64,000 nt of DNA from Rathayibacter sp. VKM Ac-2760. Its GTDB lineage: Bacteria; Actinomycetota; Actinomycetes; Actinomycetales; Microbacteriaceae. Both the position numbers and the translations under genes were made by a program. Where the stretch lies: NCBI RefSeq assembly GCF_009834185.1, contig NZ_CP047173.1, positions 3,844,001 to 3,908,000 on the forward strand, written 5' to 3'. Position 1 is the first letter of the stretch. Each line of letters opens with the position of its first letter. Positions 8,636 through 16,742 of the stretch are shown here, piece by piece. Under the pieces are notes generated by a model. It made no database searches and had not been told where the DNA came from. It saw only the letters and a list, made by a program, of their open reading frames with translations.

Positions 8636-8863
8636 CTACGCGCCGAGGTCGAGGAGGTGCTCGAAGTCGAGCGCGAGGTCGGTGACGACGACCCCGGTGC
8701 TGGCCAGCGCGTCGCGCAGGTTCGCCGCGACCGCGGGCGCCAGGTCGCGCTCGAGGAGCGACTTCAGGCCCGCGTAGACCGCGAGGATGTCGGTCTCGTC
8801 CCGGGTGAGGGGCGTGCCGAGGAGGTCGGTGGTCATCTGCGGTCCTGTCGGATCGGTCGCCAT
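8636..8863 (-). CDS. Small uncharacterised protein between CoA ligase and monooxygenase/reductase
   Basis: 75 residues, not recognised. The ATG at 8863 shares one base with the ligase TGA (TGATG), a sign of real translational coupling, and the stop is 19 nt before the monooxygenase/reductase. An internal ATG at 8836 would give 66 residues. The protein is acidic and predicted helical (DETDILAVYAGLKSLLERDL... LRDALASTGVVVTDLALDFEHLLDLG), with no TM segment or cysteine. It could be an accessory subunit or chaperone for one of the flanking enzymes; that is a guess from position. Confidence 0.7.
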   Translation of the reverse strand: MATDPTGPQMTTDLLGTPLTRDETDILAVYAGLKSLLERDLAPAVAANLRDALASTGVVVTDLALDFEHLLDLGA

Positions 8864-10194
8864 CAGGCGGTGCGGAGGTCGGTGAGGCGCTTGGCCTTGA
8901 GCTCGAAGCGCGGCAGCGAGTCGGCGGGGGCGCGCTCGATGAGGAAACGCAGGCCCTCGTGGGCGTCGGCCAGGTCACGGCCCAGGCAGGTCGCGAGGTC
9001 GCCCCACTCGCCGTCGCCGAGGGTCGCGGCCGGCTCGATCACGAGGGTGATCTCGTCGCGGATCCCCTCGCGGGTGATCCGGAGCTGGAACTCCTCGATG
9101 CCGGAGAAGGTGCGGATGATGCCCTCGACGGCGCGGGGGTAGACGTTGGTGCCGCGCACCAGCTTCATGTCGTCCACCCGGCCGAGGATGCCGCCCTCGT
9201 AGAGGTCCCAGGTGCGGCCGTTCGCGGCGACGGTGTGCGGCACCTTCACCACGAGGTCGGCGGTGCGGTAGCGGATCAGCGGGACGATGCCGCGGCCGAA
9301 CGAGGTGCAGACCCGCTCCCCCGGCTCGCCGTAGGGCTGCTCGAGCCCGGTCTCCGGGTCGACGACCTGCTCGATGAAGTGGTCCTCGATGATCTGGCAG
9401 CCGCCCGGCTGGTTCGCCGGCTCGAACATGAAGATCGTCGACACCTCGGTCATGCCCGCCGTGTCGAAGGTCTTGGCGCCCCAGAGCGACTCGATCAGCG
9501 CCTTGGTCTCGGGGATGGAGCCGGCCGGCTCCCCGGACAGGATCACGGTGCGCACGGGCGAGCTCCGCAGGTCGTAGCCGAGGGCCTCCGCCTCCTGCGC
9601 CAGCCGGATCGCGTAGGTGGGGGTCGAGGCGACCACCGTCGCGCCGAAGTCGATGATCTGCTTGACCCGCGCCGCCGTGGTCTGCGCGCCGCCGGGGATG
9701 GTCAGCGCGCCGATCTTCTCGAGGCCGTTGTGCAGACCCCAGAAGCCGATGAACGAGCCGTAGCCGAAGGCCACGTAGCCGATGTCGGTGGCGCGGACGC
9801 CCATGCCCCAGAGCGCGTACGACCACATCTCGGCCGACCACTTCCAGTCCTTCCGGGAGTCGAGCGCGCGCAGCGGCGTCTTGCCCGAGGTGCCGGAGGT
9901 GGTGTGCAGCCGGATGGCGGCCTCCGCTCCCGCGACGGCCAGGCCGCCGTAGGGCGGGTGCGCCTCCTGGCTGGCCATCCAGTCCTCGCGGGTGAGGAAG
10001 GGCACGCGCTCGATGTCGCTCCAGCTCTTCAGCTGCTCGGGCGCGAAGCCGGCGCGGGCGAAGCTCTCGCGGTAGAACGGGCTGCGCGCTCCGGCCCACT
10101 CGACGAGCCGGGTGAGCTTGGCGAACTGCAGGGCGCGGAGGTCCTCGCGCTCGAGCTGCTCGGTCTTGGGATTCCAGAAATCTGCGTCAGGCAT
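8863..10194 (-). CDS. PaaK-type aryl-CoA ligase, probable anthranilate (2-aminobenzoate)-CoA ligase
   Basis: 443 residues, typical for phenylacetate-CoA ligases (ANL superfamily, PaaK branch). The ATP/AMP-binding motif HTTSGTSGKTPLRALDS lies near 95, followed by SGEPAGSIPETK, CQIIEDHFIEQVV, RYRTADLVVKVP and the C-terminal lid GRVDDMKLVRGTNVYPRAVE. It should activate an aromatic acid with ATP and CoA. In this cluster the obvious acid is anthranilate made by kynureninase. It begins a second unit (ligase, 75-aa protein, monooxygenase/reductase, thioesterase) after a 111-bp gap from ridA that contains AT-richer promoter-like sequence. Phenylacetate specificity is the main alternative, but no paa genes are near. 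Confidence 0.87.
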   Translation of the reverse strand: MPDADFWNPKTEQLEREDLRALQFAKLTRLVEWAGARSPFYRESFARAGFAPEQLKSWSDIERVPFLTREDWMASQEAHPPYGGLAVAGAEAAIRLHTTSGTSGKTPLRALDSRKDWKWSAEMWSYALWGMGVRATDIGYVAFGYGSFIGFWGLHNGLEKIGALTIPGGAQTTAARVKQIIDFGATVVASTPTYAIRLAQEAEALGYDLRSSPVRTVILSGEPAGSIPETKALIESLWGAKTFDTAGMTEVSTIFMFEPANQPGGCQIIEDHFIEQVVDPETGLEQPYGEPGERVCTSFGRGIVPLIRYRTADLVVKVPHTVAANGRTWDLYEGGILGRVDDMKLVRGTNVYPRAVEGIIRTFSGIEEFQLRITREGIRDEITLVIEPAATLGDGEWGDLATCLGRDLADAHEGLRFLIERAPADSLPRFELKAKRLTDLRTA

Positions 10195-10305
10195 GGCGGT
10201 CTGCTCTCCGTCCGGGGATGCGTCAACATAACCAAACGAATGCGATCGTCACGAGTCGATGATGTTTCGTGGAGGTAAAGACTGGTGAGGAGCTCGGCTG
10301 CCGGC

Positions 10306-10704
10306 TCAGCGCGGGGCGAGGACGGCGACCCCCTGGATCTCGATCAGGGCCTCCGGCTGCCAGAGCGCCGTGACGCCGACTCCGGCCATCGCCGGGTAGT
10401 GCGTGCCGGCCAGCTCGCGCCAGATGCGGCCGATCTCGCGGCCGTTCCGCTGGTACTCGGGGATGTCGAGCAGGTAGATCGTCACCGAGACGAGGTCGGA
10501 GGGCTGCCCGCCCGCCGCGGCCAGCGTGGTCAGCACGTTGGAGAACGACTGGCGGAACTGCTCGACGATGCCGCCCGGCACGATCGCGCCCGTCGCGTCC
10601 ATCGCGGTCTGCCCGCCGAGGTGCACGAGGTCGCCGGACTTCGTGCCGTGGGCGAAGCCGGACGGACGGGCCAGCTCGGGCGGGTTGATGGTCTCGTGCG
10701 TCAT
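10306..10704 (-). CDS. ridA: RidA/YjgF-family enamine/imine deaminase
   Basis: 132 residues, standard RidA length. Start at ATG 10704, giving MTHETINPPELARPSGFAHG; an upstream frame extension lacks support. Features: GDLVHLGGQTAMDATG, SFSNVLTTLAAAGGQPSDLVSVTIYL and the closing ALIEIQGVAVLAP, but the usual R-x-x-V-x segment before the end is replaced by VGVTALWQPEALIE, suggesting a specialised subfamily. RidA proteins hydrolyse reactive enamines/imines. Between kynureninase-formamidase and the anthraniloyl-CoA genes, it is well placed to deaminate the oxo-enamine made by the monooxygenase/reductase; related proteins include 2-aminomuconate deaminase. The role is inference. Confidence 0.88.
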   Translation of the reverse strand: MTHETINPPELARPSGFAHGTKSGDLVHLGGQTAMDATGAIVPGGIVEQFRQSFSNVLTTLAAAGGQPSDLVSVTIYLLDIPEYQRNGREIGRIWRELAGTHYPAMAGVGVTALWQPEALIEIQGVAVLAPR

Positions 10705-10809
10705 GGTCGTCGCCTTCGGATCGGAGGGTTCACCGGGACGCCGGGACATCAGCACTCGGTGACGGTCGTACCGAGACTGTAATGCACGGGACCGGCCGGC
10801 GAGCGGCGG

Positions 10810-11535
10810 TCAGCCCGCGAGCAGCCCGACCAGCGTCTCGAACGCGGGCTCCCGCGGATCGATGAGCTCGAAGTGCCCGACGCCCGCGAGCTCGTGCAGC
10901 GTCGCCCCCGGGGTCCGCGCGGCGTAGCGGCGGCTGTACTCGACCGGGACCTCGGCGTCGCGGTCGCCGTGCACGAGGGCGACGGGCACCGGCGGCGCGG
11001 GGAGCTGCGACGGATCCGCCTGCGCCAGCGCGTTCGGTGCGGCGGCCATCAGCTCGTCGGCCGCGCCGTCGCTGAGCCGCTCGGCGGCCGCGGCGGCGAG
11101 GTCGACGACTCCGGCGAGCGAGACGACGGCCGAGACCGACGGGGAGGGGTCGGCCGCCTGCGACCACACGGCCAGGTGCCCGCCCGCGGAGTGACCGGCC
11201 AGCACGACCCGCCGGTACGCGACGCCGGAGGACTCGGGCAGCGCCGCCAGCACGGAGCGGACGTCGTCGAAGGTGCCCGGCCAGCCGCCGCCGGGGTCGC
11301 CGATCCGCCGGTACTCGGGCAGGAGCACGTCGAAGCCCCGGTCGGCGAGCGCCGCCGCGAGCGGGCGGGCGTGGATCCGGTCGTAGCGGGTGCGCCAGAA
11401 TCCGCCGTGCACGACGACCACGAGGACGTCGGCGGGCTGCTCCGCTCGGTAGAGGTCGGCGACGTGCTCCGGCGCCGGCCCGTAGCGGACGACCCCGTCG
11501 GGCTCGCGCGCGACCAGGTCGAGGACGCCGGTCAC
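10810..11535 (-). CDS. Alpha/beta-hydrolase kynurenine formamidase (HGGXW type)
   Basis: 241 residues. The oxyanion motif HGGFW (near residue 41) and nucleophile elbow GHSAGG (near 117) with a C-terminal GVGHFE histidine and HGDRDAEVP acidic region match the esterase/lipase-like kynurenine formamidase family (the type found in animals and some bacteria), not the cyclase-type KynB. It should hydrolyse N-formylkynurenine to kynurenine and formate in the cytoplasm. The GTG start overlaps the kynU stop as GTGA, so it is translated with kynA and kynU; that neighbourhood is what makes the assignment firm. Confidence 0.85.
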   Translation of the reverse strand: MTGVLDLVAREPDGVVRYGPAPEHVADLYRAEQPADVLVVVVHGGFWRTRYDRIHARPLAAALADRGFDVLLPEYRRIGDPGGGWPGTFDDVRSVLAALPESSGVAYRRVVLAGHSAGGHLAVWSQAADPSPSVSAVVSLAGVVDLAAAAAERLSDGAADELMAAAPNALAQADPSQLPAPPVPVALVHGDRDAEVPVEYSRRYAARTPGATLHELAGVGHFELIDPREPAFETLVGLLAG

Positions 11536-12839
11536 CCCCGGGCCCGCTCCTCCGACACCGGCCCGCCGTCGCCGGCGTGCTCGCCCGAGGCGGCGCCCTC
11601 GACGAGGAGGTCGCGGACCGCGAGCACCACCAGCTCGACCTCGGCGAACGAGGTCGACAGCGGCGAGAGGCCCAGGCGGATGCCGCTGGGGGTGCGGAAG
11701 TCGGGGATGACGCCGCGCTCCCAGAGCACCGGGACCATCGCGGCGAAGCTCGGGTGGTCGACCGTGATGTGACCGCCGCGGCGCTCCGGGTCGCGGGTGG
11801 TCGACAGCTCGACGCCCAGCGGCGCGAGGTGGGCGTCGAAGAGCTCGACCGCGTAGGCGGTGAGCTCGAGCGACTTCGCGTGGATCGCGGGGAGGCCCGC
11901 CTCCTCGATCAGGTCGAGCATCGCCTGCATCGCGATCATCCCCACGATCGGCGGCGTGCCGCTGACGAAGCGGCGGATCCCGTCGGCGGGGTCGTAGGAC
12001 TCCCCCATCCGGAACGAGTCCTTGACGCCCATCCAGCCCCAGATCGGCTGCACCGCGTCGGCGATCAGCTCGCTCCGGACGTAGAGGAACGCGGGCGCAC
12101 CCGGCCCGCCGTTGAGGTACTTGTAGGTGCAGCCCGTCGCCAGGTCCACGCCCCAGGCGTCGAGCTCGATCGGCAGCACGCCGGCGGAGTGGCAGAGGTC
12201 CCAGAGCGCGAGCGCTCCCGCCTCGTGCACGATGTCCGTGATCGCCGGGACGTCGGCCGCGTAGCCCGAGCGGTAGGCGACCTGGCTGAGCACGACCACG
12301 GCCGTGCCTGCGCCGACGACCGCGCGCACGTCGTCGGGCGTGACGCCGCCGCCGAGCTCTGTCTCGATCCAGCGGATGCTCGCGCCGGTCTCTGCGGCGA
12401 TCCCCTCGACCACGAAGCGGTCGGTCGGGAAGTTGCCGCGGTCGATGACGATCTCGGAGCGACCGGGCCGCGCGTGCAGCGCCGTGCGGATCAGCTTGTA
12501 GAGCGACACGGTGGTCGAGTCGCCGACGACGACCTGGCCGGGGCCCGCGCCGAGCACCGCGGAGCCGAGGCGGTCGCCGAGCGTCAGCGGCAGCTGGAAC
12601 CAGCTGTCGTCCCAGCCGCGGATGAGGCGGTGGCCCCAGCTGTCGCGGACGAAGTCGGCGTAGCGCTCGGGGAGATCGGCGAGCGGCCTGCCCAGCGAGT
12701 TGCCGTCGACGTAGGCGGCGACCCCCGGGTCGTCGGCGCCGAGGAAGCGCGAGCGGTACGCGGCGAGCGGGTCGCGGCGGTCGAGCTCCGCGGCGGTGGC
12801 TGCCTGCGCCGTGGTGGCCTGCGTGGTGGTGGCGGTCAT
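11532..12839 (-). CDS. kynU: Kynureninase
   Basis: 435 residues, PLP-dependent fold type I. Visible family features: AYVDGNSLGRPL near 45, VGDSTTVSLYKLIRTAL, LWDLCHSAGVLPIEL with the PLP-nitrogen-contacting Asp, CTYKYLNGGPGAPAF with the PLP Lys, and HITVDHP near the C-terminus. It cleaves kynurenine to anthranilate and alanine. Start at ATG 12839, overlapping the kynA stop as ATGA; the frame runs further upstream inside kynA but has no independent start signal. The Ala/Thr-rich first 20 residues are probably disordered. Confidence 0.96.
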   Translation of the reverse strand: MTATTTQATTAQAATAAELDRRDPLAAYRSRFLGADDPGVAAYVDGNSLGRPLADLPERYADFVRDSWGHRLIRGWDDSWFQLPLTLGDRLGSAVLGAGPGQVVVGDSTTVSLYKLIRTALHARPGRSEIVIDRGNFPTDRFVVEGIAAETGASIRWIETELGGGVTPDDVRAVVGAGTAVVVLSQVAYRSGYAADVPAITDIVHEAGALALWDLCHSAGVLPIELDAWGVDLATGCTYKYLNGGPGAPAFLYVRSELIADAVQPIWGWMGVKDSFRMGESYDPADGIRRFVSGTPPIVGMIAMQAMLDLIEEAGLPAIHAKSLELTAYAVELFDAHLAPLGVELSTTRDPERRGGHITVDHPSFAAMVPVLWERGVIPDFRTPSGIRLGLSPLSTSFAEVELVVLAVRDLLVEGAASGEHAGDGGPVSEERARG

Positions 12840-13693
12840 CGTCGTCCGATCTCGGTGCGCACGGCGAAGAGCTCGGGGAAGAACGTGAGCTCGAGCGCCT
12901 TCTGCAGGAACCCTACTCCGCTGGATCCGCCCGTCCCCGGCTTGAAGCCGATGGTGCGCTGGACCGTGCGGAGGTGGCGGAAGCGCCAGGTCTGGAAGTT
13001 GTCCTCGACGTCCACGAGCTCCTCGCAGGCCTCGTAGGCGCCCCAGAACTCGCGCTCGTTCTCGTAGATCCGCTGGAAGACCGGGACGAGCGAGGGAGTG
13101 AAGACGTGGGCGAGCGTGACATCGCGCTCGAGCAGCTCGGCCGGCACCTCGTGACCGGCGCGGTCGAGGTAGCGCAGGAACTCGTCGTAGAGGCTCGGCG
13201 CCTCGAGCAGCTCCTGCAGCTCGGCGCGCGCGGCCTCGTCGCCGCGGAACACGTCGAGCATCTTCGCGTTCTTGTTGCCGAGGATGAACTCGACCGCGCG
13301 GTACTGGTGCGATTGGAAGCCGGAGGAGTTCGCGAGGAAGTCGCGGAACTGCGCGTACTCGGTCGGCGTCATCGTGGCGAGGACCGACCACTGCTCGGTC
13401 ATCGTCTTCTGGATGTGCTTCACCCGCGCGATCTTCTTGAGCCCGCCGGAGAGGTCGTCGGCGGCGATCAGTCGGCAGGCCGCCCGCAGCTCGTGCAGCA
13501 CGAGCTTGAGCCAGAGCTCGGAGGTCTGGTGCTGGATGATGAACAGCATCTCGTCGTGGTGCTCAGGACTGCTCACGGGGTTCTGCGCGGAGAGCAGCGT
13601 CTCGAGCGAGAGGTAGGAGCCGTAGCTCATCTTCTCGCGCAGATCGGTGACGATCCCGCTCTCGAGATCACGGGTGTTCCGGTCGAGGGCCAT
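12836..13693 (-). CDS. kynA: Tryptophan 2,3-dioxygenase
   Basis: 285 residues. Strong SD GAAGGGAGG before ATG 13693. Family signatures: MSYGSYLSLETLLSAQNP, HHDEMLFIIQHQTSELWLKL (substrate-binding His and aromatic residues), EDNFQTWRFRHLRTVQRTIG with the heme-ligand His, and the GTGGSSGVGFL loop that closes over the Trp amino-acid group. Opens the indole ring of L-Trp with O2 to N-formylkynurenine. First gene of the kynA-kynU-formamidase unit. The promoter lies in 13694-13895, shared with the divergent membrane-protein gene. Confidence 0.97.
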   Translation of the reverse strand: MALDRNTRDLESGIVTDLREKMSYGSYLSLETLLSAQNPVSSPEHHDEMLFIIQHQTSELWLKLVLHELRAACRLIAADDLSGGLKKIARVKHIQKTMTEQWSVLATMTPTEYAQFRDFLANSSGFQSHQYRAVEFILGNKNAKMLDVFRGDEAARAELQELLEAPSLYDEFLRYLDRAGHEVPAELLERDVTLAHVFTPSLVPVFQRIYENEREFWGAYEACEELVDVEDNFQTWRFRHLRTVQRTIGFKPGTGGSSGVGFLQKALELTFFPELFAVRTEIGRR

Positions 13694-13812
13694 CGCGGCC
13701 CTCCCTTCGTGTCGACGTGTGCGGGGCGGGGAGTTGTACGGGGCGGTGATGTGTGCGGGGCGGTGGTGGCGTCGGTGACCGCTCCGGGGGGAGGCGGGGC
13801 CGTCCTCATCGT

Positions 13813-13823
13813 AACGATTCGTT
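13813..13823. promoter_or_regulatory. Palindrome in the kynA/membrane-protein divergent promoter
   Basis: AACGATTCGTT is a perfect 11-bp palindrome, followed at once by TTGACG (13822-13827), a plausible -35 box for the rightward gene. The arrangement suggests an operator for kynA or its neighbour. No regulator is assigned. Confidence 0.35.
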
Positions 13824-13895
13824 GACGACCGTTGTATTGCGGTCATGTTTCGCGCTGGGGGCGAGGCGTCGGGGCTCGGGAGGGAGGATGGGCGG

Positions 13896-14792
13896 GTGAC
13901 CGCCTCCGCCGCGCCCGACGTCCGCACCCGCCCGCGCCTGCTCCCGAGCCTCGGGGTCGGCGCGCTGGCCGGCGTGCTCGGCCTGCTGCCGTGGCTGCTC
14001 ACCGGGCTGCGGCTGCCGCTGCAGAACCTCTGGGCGGCCGACGTGCTGCCCGAGGAGATGCCGCTCGCGCTGCTGCCGTTCAGCCAGTACTTCCTGACGC
14101 TGATCGTCTCGGTGATCGTGACCGGGTCGGCGCTGGCGGGGCTCGCGGCGCGCGTCCGCCGCGGGATCGGGCCGCTCGGTGCGGTGCTCGGGGTGGTCGG
14201 TGTGCAGGTGATCGCGCTGGTGCAGTCGGCGCTGACCGTGTCCGCGGGGCTGCGGGTGGATCCGGACTCCGACCTCTACCTCGCCGCGATCGTCGGCGGC
14301 ACGGTGGGCGCGATCGCGGTCGGTGCGCTGCTGGTGCCGGCCATCGCGCGGGCGCCGCGGGCGGGGGCGGCCGTCGCGATCTCGCTCGCGGCGGTGGCCG
14401 CCGGCGGCTGGCTGACCGGAGTGGTCGCGCCGCTCAGCCGCGACGGCTCGGCCGCCGGACTCGCGCTGCTGAACGGCGTGCAGTGGCTGCCGGGGATCCT
14501 CGCCGGTCTCGCGCTCGCCTGGTGCGGGGTGCTCTCCGTCGGCCGGGTGATCGCCTGGATCGTGAGCCTCGCCGTGCTCTGGGTCGGACCGGTGCTCGTC
14601 ACCGCCGTCTCGGCCGCCGCCGGCTCGCGGGTGCTGGCCCGCCACCCGCTCGAGATGCTCGACTACGCGCAGGCCGTCTTCACCAGCGCGCTGATGCTCC
14701 CCGCCGTCTCGCTCCGCACCCCAGCAACGGCCCTCGTCGTCGCCGCCCTCGGCGTAGCCACCCTCCGAGCCTGGCACGCCCGCAAGGCCTGA
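13896..14792 (+). CDS. Multi-pass membrane protein of unknown function
   Basis: 298 residues. GTG 13896 chosen because GGGAGGATGGGCGG precedes it; an ATG at 13845 in frame has no SD. Roughly eight hydrophobic segments are visible (e.g. SLGVGALAGVLGLLPWLL, FLTLIVSVIVTGSALAG, VLGVVGVQVIALVQSAL, VIAWIVSLAVLWVGPVLV), with few charged loops and no known motif. Divergent from kynA, so it could be a Trp or anthranilate-related permease, but nothing in the sequence shows a transporter family. Followed 6 bp later by a 63-bp palindromic repeat. Confidence 0.75.
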   Translation: MTASAAPDVRTRPRLLPSLGVGALAGVLGLLPWLLTGLRLPLQNLWAADVLPEEMPLALLPFSQYFLTLIVSVIVTGSALAGLAARVRRGIGPLGAVLGVVGVQVIALVQSALTVSAGLRVDPDSDLYLAAIVGGTVGAIAVGALLVPAIARAPRAGAAVAISLAAVAAGGWLTGVVAPLSRDGSAAGLALLNGVQWLPGILAGLALAWCGVLSVGRVIAWIVSLAVLWVGPVLVTAVSAAAGSRVLARHPLEMLDYAQAVFTSALMLPAVSLRTPATALVVAALGVATLRAWHARKA

Positions 14793-14798
14793 TCCCCG

Positions 14799-14861
14799 CC
14801 GCGAGATGCCACTTGTGCGCGCGACACGCCGTGAAAAGCGTGCACAAGTGGCATCTCGCGG
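14799..14861 (+). repeat. 63-bp palindromic intergenic element, copy 1
   Basis: Outer arms CCGCGAGATGCCACTTGTGC and its complement (about 20 nt) enclose an inner GACACGCCGTGAAAA loop. Lies between two convergent genes (stops 14792 and 14868), so it can act as a bidirectional terminator. Three more copies occur in the window. Confidence 0.9.
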
Positions 14862-14867
14862 GAGGGG

Positions 14868-15608
14868 TCAGGACTCGAACCAGCCGCGCGGGTGGTGGTC
14901 CGCCATCAGGGGCGTGCGCTCGCGCTTGGGGCGCGCCCACTGCACGGCGTTCGCCAGCACCCGCTTGATGTCGGGGTGGTGGTAGACGGGGTAGTCCTGG
15001 TCGCCGGGCGAGAAGTAGAACACCTTGCCGAGGCCCCGCGTGTAGGTCACTCCGGAGCGGAAGACCTCGCCGCCCGAGAACGTCGAGAGGAAGACCGTCT
15101 CCTCCGGCACCGGGATGTCGAAGTACTCGCCGTACATCTCCTGCTCGGGGATGATGATCGGGCTCGGCACGCCCTCGGCGATCGGGTGCGTCGGGGCGAT
15201 CGTCCAGACCAGCTCGCGGTCGTGGTCGTTCCGCCACTTCAGCGAGCAGGTCGTGCCCATCAGCGCCTGGAAGATCTTCGAGTAGTGGCCGGAGTGCAGG
15301 ATCAGGATGCCCATCCCCTCCTGCACGTGCCGCAGCACCCGCTGCACGACCTCGTCCGACACCTCCGGGTGCGCGATGTGCGCCCACCAGAGCAGCACGT
15401 CCGTCTTCGCGAGCGCCTCCTCGGTCAGCCCGTGCTCGGGCTCGGGGAGTGTCGCCGTGCGCACCGAGACGGCGTCGCCGAGCGACTCGACGAGCCCGTC
15501 GGCGATCACGCGGTGGATGCCGTCGGGGTAGTGCCGCATCACGGTCTCGTCGCCGCGCGTCTCGTGGCGGAACTCGTTCCAGACCAGGACCTCGAGGGGA
15601 GCGCTCAT
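14868..15608 (-). CDS. ThuA-like (trehalose utilisation) domain protein
   Basis: 246 residues; single ThuA domain of class I glutamine amidotransferase-like fold. Visible features are VLVWNEFRHE at the N-terminus, DVLLWWAHIAHPEV, ILILHSGHYSKIFQ and the C-terminal GLGKVFYFSPGDQDYP, all typical of ThuA. Start overlaps the Gfo/Idh/MocA stop as ATGA. ThuA and ThuB together oxidise/process disaccharides such as trehalose in rhizobia, so this pair likely modifies a sugar. No transporter is adjacent. The exact substrate is unknown. Confidence 0.9.
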   Translation of the reverse strand: MSAPLEVLVWNEFRHETRGDETVMRHYPDGIHRVIADGLVESLGDAVSVRTATLPEPEHGLTEEALAKTDVLLWWAHIAHPEVSDEVVQRVLRHVQEGMGILILHSGHYSKIFQALMGTTCSLKWRNDHDRELVWTIAPTHPIAEGVPSPIIIPEQEMYGEYFDIPVPEETVFLSTFSGGEVFRSGVTYTRGLGKVFYFSPGDQDYPVYHHPDIKRVLANAVQWARPKRERTPLMADHHPRGWFES

Positions 15609-16732
15609 GCGACCGCCACCTCCTTCTTCTCGGCGGCGGAGCGGTAGATCGCGTCGACCACCCGGCTGCGGTGCAGCGCGTAGTCGCCGTAGTGGCCGGC
15701 GTAGCGGGGACCACCGGCGGGCGCGTCGGCACCCGAGGCGATCGCGGCCAGGAACTCCGCGATCACCGAGCGGTGGTGCCCGGCGGGCACCGGCACGTCG
15801 GGGCGCGAGACGGTCGGGGCGCCGGCGACCTCGGAGTAGAACGTGAGCGTCCCCTCCGTCGCGTAGTCGGCGACGTGCAGCCGGGCGCCGCCGGCCGAGC
15901 CGAGCAGCTCGACCTCGATGTCCTCGTGCACCTTGGAGTAGCTGGCCCAGGAGGCGTCGAGCTGCAGGCTGCGGCCGTTGTCGAGGCGCAGCAGCGCGCT
16001 GGAGAAGTCCTCCACCTCGAAGGCGTGCGTGCCGGTGGCGGCGACGCCGTGCGGGCGGCCGCCGCGACCGGAGCGGCCGATCTCGCCGTAGGCGACGGCG
16101 GAGACGCTCGTGACCCGCGGCTCGCCGAGCAGGTGCAGCGCGATGTCGAGGACGTGCGAGCCGAGGTCGATCAGCGGTCCGCCGCCGGCCAGCTCCTTGC
16201 TGGTGAACCAGGAGCCGATGCCGGGGATCCCGGTGCGCCGCTGCCAGCTCGCGCGGGCGTGGTAGATCTCGCCGAGCGGGGCGTCGTCGAGGTAGGTGCG
16301 CAGGTAGGCGACGTCGGCGCGGCGGCGGTGGTTGTACGCGATCTCGAGGACGCGGTCGTTCGCGCGGGCCGCCTCGACCATCTCCGCGGCCAGCTCGGCG
16401 GTGGTGGCCAGCGGCTTCTCGCAGAAGACGTGCTTGCCGGAGGCGAGCGCGGCGACGGCGATCGGGTGGTGCAGGTGGTTCGGCACGCCGATCGAGACGA
16501 CGTCGAGGTCGTCGCGGGCGACGAGGTCCTCCCAGTCGGCGGAGAGGTCGGGGACGCCGCGGGTGGCGCCGAGCTCGCGCAGCCGCTCCTCCTCCTGGCC
16601 GGCGAGCGCGACGACGCGCGCACCGGGGAGGGCCTGGAAGGCGTCGAGGTGGGTGGTGCCGGCGAAGCCGAGGCCGACGACGCCGACGCGCAGCTCCCCC
16701 GGGGTCTCGGTCGTGCCTGTGTTCTCGGTCAT
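15605..16732 (-). CDS. Gfo/Idh/MocA-family NAD(P)-dependent sugar oxidoreductase (ThuB-like)
   Basis: 375 residues. N-terminal Rossmann motif VGVVGLGFAG, then VSIGVPNHLHHPIAVAAL and the catalytic HVFCEKPLATT of the family; the C-terminal domain carries GGGPLIDLGSHVLDIALHLL with the conserved D-x-G-x-H. Probably oxidises a sugar or glycoside to a keto form. Translationally coupled to the ThuA-like gene, echoing the thuAB pair. The start ATG 16732 is 10 bp from the stop of the neighbouring secreted-protein gene, so all four genes up to 18501 could be one transcript. Confidence 0.92.
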   Translation of the reverse strand: MTENTGTTETPGELRVGVVGLGFAGTTHLDAFQALPGARVVALAGQEEERLRELGATRGVPDLSADWEDLVARDDLDVVSIGVPNHLHHPIAVAALASGKHVFCEKPLATTAELAAEMVEAARANDRVLEIAYNHRRRADVAYLRTYLDDAPLGEIYHARASWQRRTGIPGIGSWFTSKELAGGGPLIDLGSHVLDIALHLLGEPRVTSVSAVAYGEIGRSGRGGRPHGVAATGTHAFEVEDFSSALLRLDNGRSLQLDASWASYSKVHEDIEVELLGSAGGARLHVADYATEGTLTFYSEVAGAPTVSRPDVPVPAGHHRSVIAEFLAAIASGADAPAGGPRYAGHYGDYALHRSRVVDAIYRSAAEKKEVAVA

Positions 16733-16742
16733 GCCGTCGAGC

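Noticed and set aside
6454..8685. A 743-codon plus-strand frame opposite the monooxygenase/reductase
   Set aside because: Same antisense bias; no domain and no RBS.
14663..14854. Short frames beginning MPLVHAFHGVSRAQVASRG that arise in the 63-bp palindromes
   Set aside because: They are translations of the repeat itself and appear wherever the repeat occurs; no gene.
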